This document shows positions 1 through 4,882 of a stretch of 6,113 bases of DNA, piece by piece. How positions within the stretch are numbered: the first letter of the stretch is position 1; every line of letters starts with the position of its first letter. Made by a program: the position numbers and the translations under genes. Source of the DNA: Candidatus Aenigmatarchaeota archaeon (GTDB lineage: Archaea > Aenigmatarchaeota > Aenigmatarchaeia > PWEA01 > B50-G16); the NCBI GenBank assembly GCA_003663345.1, contig QMZU01000045.1, forward strand, positions 1 through 6,113, read 5' to 3'. The notes beneath the pieces are model-generated. The model ran no database searches, was not told where the DNA came from, and worked only from the letters and a program-made list of their open reading frames with translations.

Positions 1-52
1 GAAACCCAGAAAGTAAAAGAAGTGTAAAAACTGAAGCGAGGAAAAGTCTCAT
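1..52 (-). CDS. N-terminus of a secreted or membrane-anchored protein (partial)
   Basis: An ATG at 52-50 on the minus strand opens a frame that stays open to the window edge and encodes MRLFLASVFTLLLLSGF. This is a short basic N-terminus followed by an uninterrupted hydrophobic stretch, as in a Sec signal peptide or a signal anchor. The ending LLLLSG resembles the approach to a lipobox, but no cysteine is visible before the sequence stops. A TATA-like element centred near 77 lies about 26 bases before the ATG, so the message is probably leaderless; no ribosome binding site is seen. The gene follows the small cysteine-rich gene on the same strand but appears to have its own promoter. Only 17 codons are visible, so the function is unknown. 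Confidence 0.5.
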   Translation of the reverse strand, partial: MRLFLASVFTLLLLSGF

Positions 53-70
53 AGAAATTAATTTGAAAAA

Positions 71-83
71 TTATTTTATAACT
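71..83 (-). promoter_or_regulatory. TATA box for the partial secreted-protein gene
   Basis: On the minus strand the sequence reads AGTTATAAAATAA, with TTATAAAAT at 81-73. The box centre is about 26 bases from the A of the ATG at 52. This is the archaeal distance from TATA to start point and implies a leaderless transcript. A run of five T just downstream (70-66, minus strand) could also end transcription of the gene before it. Confidence 0.45.
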
Positions 84-102
84 TTTAACTTTTTACCTTC
101 TT

Positions 103-288
103 TCACTCCTTCTTTTTGTTCAGGTTGCAGAACTGACATTGCCCGTTCTGAATCCAGAAGCATCTGTGACCAAAACACTCTCCCGTACTCTGGTAAAAGA
201 AGCATACGGAAACCTCTCTGCCCTTTCTCTCAACCATGGGCTTCTGGACTCTGACAAGGTCCTGAAGGTTACGAATAGCCATTCTCAT
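103..288 (-). CDS. Small cysteine-rich, putative zinc-binding protein (61 aa)
   Basis: This 61-residue frame is not a family I recognise. The first 27 residues are basic and polar; the rest is cysteine-rich with C29, C38, H41, C43, C51 and C54. The cysteine part looks like two related units: CFFYQSTGEC followed by x2-H, and CFWIQNGQC followed by x2-C. Each has C-F-aromatic-x-Q, then a glycine and a further C-x2-H/C. The C-x8-C-x4-C spacing with aromatic residues and a TGEC turn also recalls CCCH zinc fingers, but the final histidine of that class is absent. A zinc-binding role in nucleic acid or protein contact is inferred from this. Support for a real gene is its promoter (TATA 327-320) and a GGGGTG ribosome binding site 4 bases before the ATG. 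It lies downstream of TFB on the same strand, 70 bases away. Confidence 0.6.
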   Translation of the reverse strand: MRMAIRNLQDLVRVQKPMVERKGREVSVCFFYQSTGECFGHRCFWIQNGQCQFCNLNKKKE

Positions 289-292
289 AACA

Positions 293-300
293 CACCCCCC
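293..300 (-). promoter_or_regulatory. Ribosome binding site of the cysteine-rich small gene
   Basis: The minus strand reads GGGGGGTG and then TGTT before the ATG at 288. GGTG matches the core of the archaeal anti-Shine-Dalgarno complement GGAGGTGATC. The site supports the ATG at 288 over the second in-frame ATG two codons later. The predicted transcription start (about 300) leaves only a very short leader, so the site would sit at the extreme 5' end of the message. Confidence 0.45.
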
Positions 301-319
301 ATTTATATTTTCTTTCTGC

Positions 320-333
320 TATATAAAGGTTTT
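320..333 (-). promoter_or_regulatory. BRE/TATA promoter of the cysteine-rich small gene
   Basis: Minus-strand reading gives AAAACC followed by TTTATATA (327-320), a good archaeal BRE plus TATA box. Initiation about 26 bases on would fall near 300, just before the ribosome binding site. The promoter lies 26 bases after the TFB stop codon, so the small gene need not depend on TFB read-through. The dyad at 336-359 abuts its upstream edge. Confidence 0.5.
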
Positions 334-335
334 AT

Positions 336-359
336 ATTAACTCGAATTTTTGAGTTAAT
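336..359. repeat. Dyad A, ATTAACTC-N8-GAGTTAAT
   Basis: This is a perfect 8-base inverted repeat: ATTAACTC at 336-343 and GAGTTAAT at 352-359, with 8 bases between. It touches the TFB stop codon (361-359) and lies directly upstream of the BRE/TATA of the small cysteine-rich gene. The same arms and spacing recur at 1316-1339. It could be an operator for a dimeric regulator. It could also fold as a hairpin at the end of TFB mRNA, but no T-run follows on the minus strand, so it does not look like an intrinsic terminator. Confidence 0.5.
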
Positions 360-1306
360 TATTCCTCATCCCTTACCTTTCTTTCAACCTCTTCCTCTAT
401 TCCGAGCTTGTCCACTATCTCCTTGTACCTGTTCCTTATGGTCACTTCCGTGACCCCCACAACATCGGCCACTTCCCTCTGCGTCCTCTTCTCGCCGTTC
501 AGCACAGCCGCTATGTAGAGCGCAGCTGCTGCTATTCCTGTCGGTCCTTTACCGGATGTTATGTCATGAGATTTTGCTTTCTCGAGAATATCTATTGCCT
601 TGGCCTGTGACTCATCACTGAGCCCGAGCATCGTGGCGAACCTGGGTATGTAATCCTCTGGCTGGGATGGAAGTATCCTTATTCCGAGTTCCCTGCAGAC
701 GTATCTGTATGTCCTTCCTATCTCCCTCTTATCCACACCGGATGCCTGTGTAACCTCGTCGAGGGTTCTGGGTGTCTTATGTTCCCTGCAGACCGCGTAG
801 AGCAGTGCAGCTATAACAGATTCCATACTCCTTCCTCTGACAAGACCCTTATCAACAGCTTTTTCGTAGAGCTTGGCAACCTCTGTGTGAACCGATTTCG
901 GAAGACCAAGATAAGAAACGAGCCTCTGAAGTTCCGAGAGTGCAAAACTAAGATTTCTGTCCTTACTCTCAACAAGGCGCTTCTGCCATTTCCTGAGCCT
1001 GTAATACTGTGCCCTCTTCTTTGCCGGGACCTTGAAAAGTTCACCGGGCCCCTTGCCTATCTCAGTGGTGATACCTTTATCATGTTTGGTTGGTGTGAGC
1101 GGCGCTCCGGCCCTTGCCCTATCCTCCTTCTGCTCCTCATCAAAGGCCCTCCACTCCTGGGTGAGATCTATCATACTATCCTCTATCACCAGTCCGCACT
1201 TGGAGCAGATAAGTTCTGCTCTTGATTCATCCTCCTCAAAACTCGTGCTTCCGCAGTCAGGACATACGCGGGTTGATTTGGCTTTCTTTGCTCTATCCAC
1301 CAGCAT
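359..1306 (-). CDS. tfb: Transcription initiation factor B (TFB)
   Basis: TFB is the archaeal counterpart of eukaryotic TFIIB. It binds the TBP-TATA complex and the BRE, recruits RNA polymerase and places the start site. The 315-residue length is near the usual 300-320. An N-terminal zinc ribbon has C15-x2-C18 and C34-x2-C37. The linker at about 50-95, with WRAF, DRARAG and the LTPTKHDKGI segment, is the B-reader/B-linker region. Two cyclin-like repeats follow at about 116-205 and 212-303. The last helix-turn-helix (about 276-297, QREVADVVGVTEVTIRNRYK) is the BRE-reading element. No key residue appears missing. The ATG at 1306 is chosen because GGTGAT stands 3 bases before it. The gene is transcribed away from the CCA gene, and its upstream region carries two promoter copies and a dyad. 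An archaeon may have several TFBs; whether this is the only one cannot be told here. Confidence 0.97.
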   Translation of the reverse strand: MLVDRAKKAKSTRVCPDCGSTSFEEDESRAELICSKCGLVIEDSMIDLTQEWRAFDEEQKEDRARAGAPLTPTKHDKGITTEIGKGPGELFKVPAKKRAQYYRLRKWQKRLVESKDRNLSFALSELQRLVSYLGLPKSVHTEVAKLYEKAVDKGLVRGRSMESVIAALLYAVCREHKTPRTLDEVTQASGVDKREIGRTYRYVCRELGIRILPSQPEDYIPRFATMLGLSDESQAKAIDILEKAKSHDITSGKGPTGIAAAALYIAAVLNGEKRTQREVADVVGVTEVTIRNRYKEIVDKLGIEEEVERKVRDEE

Positions 1307-1309
1307 AAC

Positions 1310-1315
1310 ATCACC
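1310..1315 (-). promoter_or_regulatory. Ribosome binding site of TFB
   Basis: The minus strand reads GGTGAT and then GTT before the ATG at 1306, matching the complement of the archaeal 16S rRNA tail. It fixes the start and shows that TFB mRNA has a leader, unlike the CCA gene. The upper arm of dyad B begins one base away, so protein or RNA structure at the dyad could block ribosome access. Confidence 0.7.
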
Positions 1316-1339
1316 ATTAACTCAAACACAAGAGTTTAA
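1316..1339. repeat. Dyad B, ATTAACTC-N8-GAGTTTAA
   Basis: Arms ATTAACTC (1316-1323) and GAGTTTAA (1332-1339) are separated by 8 bases. The first arm and the GAGTT of the second are identical to dyad A at 336-359, giving 14 of 16 arm positions shared, with the same spacing. Dyad B falls in the predicted TFB 5' leader, between the P1 start point (about 1360) and the ribosome binding site. That placement would suit repression of TFB by a DNA-binding dimer or control by an RNA hairpin. A TTTAAA in the second arm could also serve as a weak TATA box. Confidence 0.5.
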
Positions 1340-1379
1340 ATTTTTCACCCCCACACTGTAATGAAATTTATGTCATAAG

Positions 1380-1399
1380 TCATATATAAAGTTTTCGGT
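1380..1399. repeat. Direct repeat, promoter-proximal copy
   Basis: The sequence TCATATATAAAGTTTTCGGT recurs at 1466-1485 with one mismatch (T1392 against A1478), an offset of 86 bases. The repeat spans the whole BRE/TATA plus a few flanking bases, which is longer than core promoter constraints alone would require. Confidence 0.75.
1383..1397 (-). promoter_or_regulatory. TFB promoter P1 (BRE/TATA)
   Basis: Minus-strand CGAAAAC followed by TTTATATA (1390-1383) is a near-ideal BRE plus TATA pair. Initiation about 26 bases on, near 1360, would give a leader of about 54 bases containing dyad B and the ribosome binding site. It is the promoter closest to TFB with a good match. Confidence 0.65.
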
Positions 1400-1465
1400 T
1401 CGTTTAACTACTGATTTTGGGTTAAAATCTCTGAATCTTGAGCCGTCTTCCTTAATGTAACGGTA

Positions 1466-1485
1466 TCATATATAAAGATTTCGGT
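1466..1485. repeat. Direct repeat, distal copy
   Basis: The sequence TCATATATAAAGATTTCGGT matches 1380-1399 at 19 of 20 positions. Bases outside the 20 diverge at once on the left and only loosely agree on the right, so any duplicated segment was short or has decayed. Confidence 0.75.
1469..1483 (-). promoter_or_regulatory. Possible second TFB promoter P2 (BRE/TATA)
   Basis: Minus-strand CGAAATC followed by TTTATATA (1476-1469) is equivalent to P1. Initiation would fall near 1446 and give TFB a leader of about 140 bases. The same TATA read on the plus strand could start transcription near 1500 towards the CCA gene, but the BRE-like bases are on the minus-strand side. Confidence 0.4.
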
Positions 1486-1505
1486 GGTTTTCCGGAAAGG
1501 ATTCT

Positions 1506-1520
1506 GGGTAACTTTTTATT
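1506..1520 (+). promoter_or_regulatory. Promoter of the CCA gene (leaderless)
   Basis: GGGTAAC followed by TTTTTATT (1513-1520) forms a BRE/TATA-like pair whose centre is about 28 bases before the ATG at 1545. No Shine-Dalgarno sequence lies before that ATG. Both points indicate a leaderless message starting at or within a few bases of the start codon. It probably drives the three plus-strand genes. Confidence 0.55.
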
Positions 1521-1544
1521 AATCCCAGCACAAATTATCCTTTG

Positions 1545-2966
1545 ATGAGAATAAAAGCCGGTGACAGGGTTAATGATGTTCTGAACTCCGTTCTCAGGAA
1601 GGTAGCTCCGACAGCCGAGGAGAGAAAGGAGGTCCTTAAACTCCACAGGAATGTTCTTCACACAGCCGAAATAGTCTGTGAGGGCTTGAGGGTTAAACCG
1701 ATGATGTGCGGGTCCATAGCTAAAGATACGTGGTTGAAGGGTCACAAGGATTTTGACCTCTTCCTTCGCTTTCGTGAGAGCACGTCACGGGAGAATCTTG
1801 AGGAGTACGGTCTGAAACTGGGAAAGGAGATAATCAACCGTCTGGGTGGGACATATGAGATAGCTTACGCAGAGCACCCGTACATAAGGGGTTTCTTCAA
1901 CGGTCACAGGATAGATATAGTCCCTGCTTTTGATGTGAGGAACCCGGGAAGGATTAAAAGCGCTGTTGACAGGACACCATATCATGTTCGGTATGTTAAC
2001 CAGAACTTGGATAGAGGACTTGTTAATGAGGTACGGCTTTTGAAGCAGTTCTGTAAGGGTATAGGTGTTTACGGGTCGAACCTCAAGGTCCGGGGTTTCT
2101 CCGGATACCTCTGCGAACTTCTGATCATAAAGTACATCAAATTCAGGAACCTCGTGGAGGATGCTGCGGACTGGTGGCCCGGAAAGGTCATAGACATAGA
2201 GGGTTTTTACAGAAGCGAGAAATATCTGAGGGAGAAGAAGTTTCCGGGGGATGCGCTGATCGTGGTTGACCCTGTGGACAGGAACAGGAACGTTGCTTCT
2301 GTCCTCAGCTCTGAGAACTTCATCTGGTTCGTTAAGAAGTGTCAGGAGTTTGTGGAGGAACCCAATGAGGATATCTTCTTCGGGAAGCCCAGATATGAGA
2401 TGACACTTCGAGGGATTGCGGAGAAATTGAGGGAGCGCGGGACAGAGTTTCTGATGATATACTTCGCCGCCCCTGAGGAGGTTCACAGGGACATACTCTG
2501 GCCACAGATGAGAAAGCTCCTGAAGAGGATAGAGGATGTTCTGAAGGATGGTGGTTTCAGGCCTCTGAGAAGCGATATATGGAGTGATGAAACAAACTGT
2601 ATTTTGATCTTCGAGATGGAGGTGGATGAGCTACCTGCTGTGAAGGAGGTTCTTGGTCCGTCCATATTCGACAGAAAGAACAGCGAAGGGTTTTTGAAGA
2701 AGTATCGTGGAAAGAAAATCTTCCTCCAGGAGAACAGATGGGTTGCGGAGACCGAGAGAGAGTTTCGAAGAGCGATAGAGTTGATCAGGGATTTTCTGAG
2801 CGGTGATGAGGATGAACTTAGAGGAAGGGGTGTTCCGAAAGACCTTGCAAGGGTGATTTCGGAGGACGTAGCCGTGGCCGACAGGGTCCACTGCTTCAGG
2901 TTCTTCCGCAGGTATCCGGGTTTGAGATCCTATATGAATGAATACTTCCACAGGAGTCTTGGTTGA
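1545..2966 (+). CDS. cca: CCA tRNA nucleotidyltransferase, archaeal class I
   Basis: This enzyme adds or repairs the 3'-terminal CCA of tRNA from CTP and ATP without a nucleic acid template. The nucleotidyltransferase head has the family signature G56-S57 followed by D69-x-D71 and a third carboxylate D124 (HRIDIVPAF), the likely metal-binding triad. The archaeal block RLLKQFCKGIGVYGSNLK (about 164-181), followed by VRGFSGYLCE, lies in the central domain and is very characteristic. The rest forms the neck, body and tail that hold tRNA. At 473 residues it is slightly longer than the usual 440-460. The ATG at 1545 is preferred; a TTG directly before it adds only one residue, and the TATA spacing suits the ATG. 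It heads the plus-strand block, and its TGA is followed without a gap by the exchanger ATG. Confidence 0.95.
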   Translation: MRIKAGDRVNDVLNSVLRKVAPTAEERKEVLKLHRNVLHTAEIVCEGLRVKPMMCGSIAKDTWLKGHKDFDLFLRFRESTSRENLEEYGLKLGKEIINRLGGTYEIAYAEHPYIRGFFNGHRIDIVPAFDVRNPGRIKSAVDRTPYHVRYVNQNLDRGLVNEVRLLKQFCKGIGVYGSNLKVRGFSGYLCELLIIKYIKFRNLVEDAADWWPGKVIDIEGFYRSEKYLREKKFPGDALIVVDPVDRNRNVASVLSSENFIWFVKKCQEFVEEPNEDIFFGKPRYEMTLRGIAEKLRERGTEFLMIYFAAPEEVHRDILWPQMRKLLKRIEDVLKDGGFRPLRSDIWSDETNCILIFEMEVDELPAVKEVLGPSIFDRKNSEGFLKKYRGKKIFLQENRWVAETEREFRRAIELIRDFLSGDEDELRGRGVPKDLARVISEDVAVADRVHCFRFFRRYPGLRSYMNEYFHRSLG

Positions 2967-3893
2967 ATGATAGAGGTGCTGATGCTCCTGGCCGGGTTGC
3001 TGGTTCTTTACAAGAGCAGCAGGTGGGTTGTAGAATATTCGGTGAGGATATCTGAGGTTCTGAAAGTAGGAACTTTCACTGTTGGTTTCATCTTCGTTGC
3101 CATAACCACATCCCTACCTGAACTATTCGTCTCAGTATTCTCAACTCTCAAAGGAGAGGCTGGGTTGGCTGTGGGTAACGTCATCGGTTCAAACATTTCA
3201 AATTTAACACTTGTGCTGGGTCTCTGTGTCTTTCTTGGAGGCACGATATATCTTGAGAAGAGGGATGTTCTGGAGCTGGTGGAAATACTCTTCATCTCAT
3301 CACTGGTCCCGCTTTTCTTCTTAAGGGGTTATCTTGGAACCATTCACGGTGTGGTGCTGATCGCGCTATTCCTCTTCTTCCTGAAGAAGCTGTTCGGTGA
3401 GAGAAGAATACCGGGCCCGCCAAAGAAAGGGAACCTCTGGGAGATATTCGTCAAGTTCTTCTTCTCGGTCGGGATACTTCTGGCTGCCTCTGAAGTTGTG
3501 GTGAGAAATGCGATAGATCTGTCCTATACATTCAATCTCTCGCCAGAATTCATAGGCATCACCGCTGTTGCTCTCGGCACATCTTTACCTGAACTCTCCG
3601 TGGACCTGAGGTCGGTCAAGGAGAAGAGATACAACCTTGCCCTCGGTGACCTCTTCGGTTCCTGTATAATGAACATAACACTTGTTCTCGGATTGACCTC
3701 CCTACTGAACCAGATACCCCTTGACCTCAGACCCTTTTACGGGAGCATTCCTATACTCCTGATAACAACGATGAGCGTCTGGTACTTTCTCGATAGAAAC
3801 AATAAGATAACCAAGACGGAGGCAGGGGCGCTCTTCCTGATATACGCTCTCTTCATTCTTCAGGAACTGGGGATTCTGGTGCTCTTTTCTTAA
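2967..3893 (+). CDS. CaCA-family sodium/calcium (cation/proton) exchanger
   Basis: This is an integral membrane antiporter of about 10 helices with two inverted alpha repeats. Alpha-1 (about 38-86) has TTSLPE with E52 and then GNVIGSN (S75) and N79. Alpha-2 (about 195-243) has GTSLPE with E209 and then GDLFGSC (S232) and N236. The two glutamates and serines are the main ion-coordinating positions known from the Methanocaldococcus exchanger NCX_Mj. The aspartate that NCX_Mj has in alpha-2 is asparagine (N236) here, so ion choice or stoichiometry may differ. The charged loop at about 140-157 joins the halves. At 308 residues it is standard length. ATG 2967 directly abuts the CCA stop, with AGGAG 10 bases upstream. 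ATG 2982, after an internal GAGGTG, is an alternative start that drops five residues. Substrate is inferred from family only. Confidence 0.92.
   Translation: MIEVLMLLAGLLVLYKSSRWVVEYSVRISEVLKVGTFTVGFIFVAITTSLPELFVSVFSTLKGEAGLAVGNVIGSNISNLTLVLGLCVFLGGTIYLEKRDVLELVEILFISSLVPLFFLRGYLGTIHGVVLIALFLFFLKKLFGERRIPGPPKKGNLWEIFVKFFFSVGILLAASEVVVRNAIDLSYTFNLSPEFIGITAVALGTSLPELSVDLRSVKEKRYNLALGDLFGSCIMNITLVLGLTSLLNQIPLDLRPFYGSIPILLITTMSVWYFLDRNNKITKTEAGALFLIYALFILQELGILVLFS
2973..2978 (+). promoter_or_regulatory. Internal GAGGTG before an alternative exchanger start
   Basis: GAGGTG, a six-base match to the archaeal Shine-Dalgarno consensus, lies within codons 3-4 of the exchanger and 3 bases before an in-frame ATG at 2982. 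It may direct initiation at that ATG, giving a protein beginning MLLAGLLVLY. The spacing is short, and the upstream AGGAG (2952-2956) at 10 bases supports ATG 2967, so the choice is open. Confidence 0.3.
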
Positions 3894-3894
3894 A
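3885..3894 (+). promoter_or_regulatory. Weak TATA-like element before the G10 methyltransferase
   Basis: TTTTCTTAAA is centred about 27 bases before the ATG at 3917, and no Shine-Dalgarno sequence lies in the 23-base gap. A separate leaderless message is therefore possible. There is no convincing BRE, and the element overlaps the end of the exchanger gene, so read-through from the CCA promoter remains an equal option. Confidence 0.22.
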
Positions 3895-3916
3895 CCTTTC
3901 TCTCAAAAGAATAATC

Positions 3917-4879
3917 ATGAGGGTTTTTCTGTTACTGGGCGGTTTCCACCCTGAAATGGGTGAGAAGGAGGCAGAAGCACTGGGCCTCTCCGTAGAGGAA
4001 AGAACAGGAAGGCTACTTATCGGTGAGGTGAAGAACCCGGAAGTTCTCGGGAGACTTGGTTACTCCAGATGGGTATGCGAGTTCAAAGATTTTGAGTGCA
4101 GGGACTTCAGCTGGGTCAGAACCCCGTATGCCGTGAGGGTGAGAGCGCTTGTGAAGGTCGAGGATTTTGAAAAATTGAAATCAAAGCTTGAGGACATGGT
4201 CTGGTTATCATTACCGGAACCGAAAGTTGATCTGGAGAACCCGAAGGATGTTGTGGTCTTCATCATCACAGAGAAGGGTATTTTATGTGGAAGGGAACTT
4301 TTTAACTTTTCATCGAAGGAATTCACAAAAAGGCACATCAAAAACAGACCTTTCTTCTACCCCATATCTCTCCATCCCCGCGAGTCCAGATGTCTCGTGA
4401 ACCTCAGCGGTGTCAGACCCAATGAGAAGCTCCTCGACCCGTTCTGCGGAACCGGAGGCATCCTTCTCGAAGCTGCTCTGATGGGCATAGATTCATACGG
4501 TCTGGATATTAGGAGGGATATGGTTAAGGGAAGCAAGAAGAACCTCAAGGCTTTCGGTGTGAGCGCGACGATTCTTCAGGGAGATGCAAGGAGGATCGAA
4601 AAGGTGTATGATTTCAAATTCGATGCGGTAGTGACAGACCCGCCCTACGGGACGGCCTCTTCCCTTTGCGGGGCTGAGAGGGAGGAGCTCTATAGGGATT
4701 CTCTCAAGAGTATTCACTCTGTTCTAAAACCCGGAAAGAGGTGCGTGATGTGTGCACCCCAGGAGCTGAACCTTGAAAAAATCCTCCGAGACTTGAACCT
4801 TTTCAAAATAAAGTGGAAGTTTTCTGAAAGGGTGCATAAGAACCTCACGAGGGAGATATTTGTTCTGGAAAAAAGTTAG
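3917..4879 (+). CDS. tRNA guanine(10)-N2-methyltransferase (Trm-G10 / archaeal Trm11 type)
   Basis: The enzyme transfers one or two methyl groups from S-adenosylmethionine to N2 of guanine 10 in tRNA. An N-terminal part with a THUMP domain (about 50-145) gives tRNA binding. The linker KRHIKNRPFFYP, with SLHPRESRCLVNLSGV after it, is typical of this family. The Rossmann methyltransferase domain follows: motif I LLDPFCGTGGILLEAALMG (172-190), an acidic D197 in GLDIRRDM, D223 in QGDARRI, and the catalytic motif IV DPPYG (241-245) that marks amino-methylating enzymes. The length of 320 residues is normal. The ATG at 3917 follows the exchanger stop by 23 bases with no ribosome binding site. With CCA it makes a tRNA maturation pair. 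Close relatives in the COG1041 group include DNA methyltransferase-like proteins, but the THUMP-like N-terminus argues for tRNA. Confidence 0.9.
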   Translation: MRVFLLLGGFHPEMGEKEAEALGLSVEERTGRLLIGEVKNPEVLGRLGYSRWVCEFKDFECRDFSWVRTPYAVRVRALVKVEDFEKLKSKLEDMVWLSLPEPKVDLENPKDVVVFIITEKGILCGRELFNFSSKEFTKRHIKNRPFFYPISLHPRESRCLVNLSGVRPNEKLLDPFCGTGGILLEAALMGIDSYGLDIRRDMVKGSKKNLKAFGVSATILQGDARRIEKVYDFKFDAVVTDPPYGTASSLCGAEREELYRDSLKSIHSVLKPGKRCVMCAPQELNLEKILRDLNLFKIKWKFSERVHKNLTREIFVLEKS

Positions 4880-4882
4880 GAT

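Noticed and set aside
336..359. Intrinsic terminator for TFB
   Set aside because: The hairpin overlaps the stop codon and is not followed by a T-run on the minus strand, where the downstream bases are A-rich. A regulatory dyad fits better.
139..453. 104-codon plus-strand frame across the left intergenic part
   Set aside because: It crosses the small cysteine-rich gene, a promoter and the end of TFB. It has no ribosome binding site, and its low-complexity P/L/F-rich product looks non-coding.
779..1225. 148-codon plus-strand frame across TFB
   Set aside because: It lies wholly antisense to conserved TFB cyclin-fold coding sequence, and the protein has no recognisable motif.
1413..1429. GATTTT-N5-AAAATC inverted repeat between the two promoter copies
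   Set aside because: It is a 6-base A/T-rich match with a short loop in an A/T-rich intergenic region, not repeated elsewhere in the window; chance is a sufficient explanation.
1542..1544. TTG as the start of the CCA gene
   Set aside because: It lies directly before an in-frame ATG at 1545 and adds one residue. The TATA spacing and the general preference for ATG favour 1545.
1307..1544. tRNA or other structured RNA gene in the divergent region
   Set aside because: No T-arm GTTC-type signature with paired flanks, no acceptor stem and no long G+C-rich stretch was found; promoter elements and dyad B account for the signals seen.
1785..2486. 233-codon minus-strand open frame inside the CCA gene
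   Set aside because: It is antisense to a gene with clear catalytic motifs, has no recognisable domain or promoter, and its composition is that of a reverse-complement shadow.
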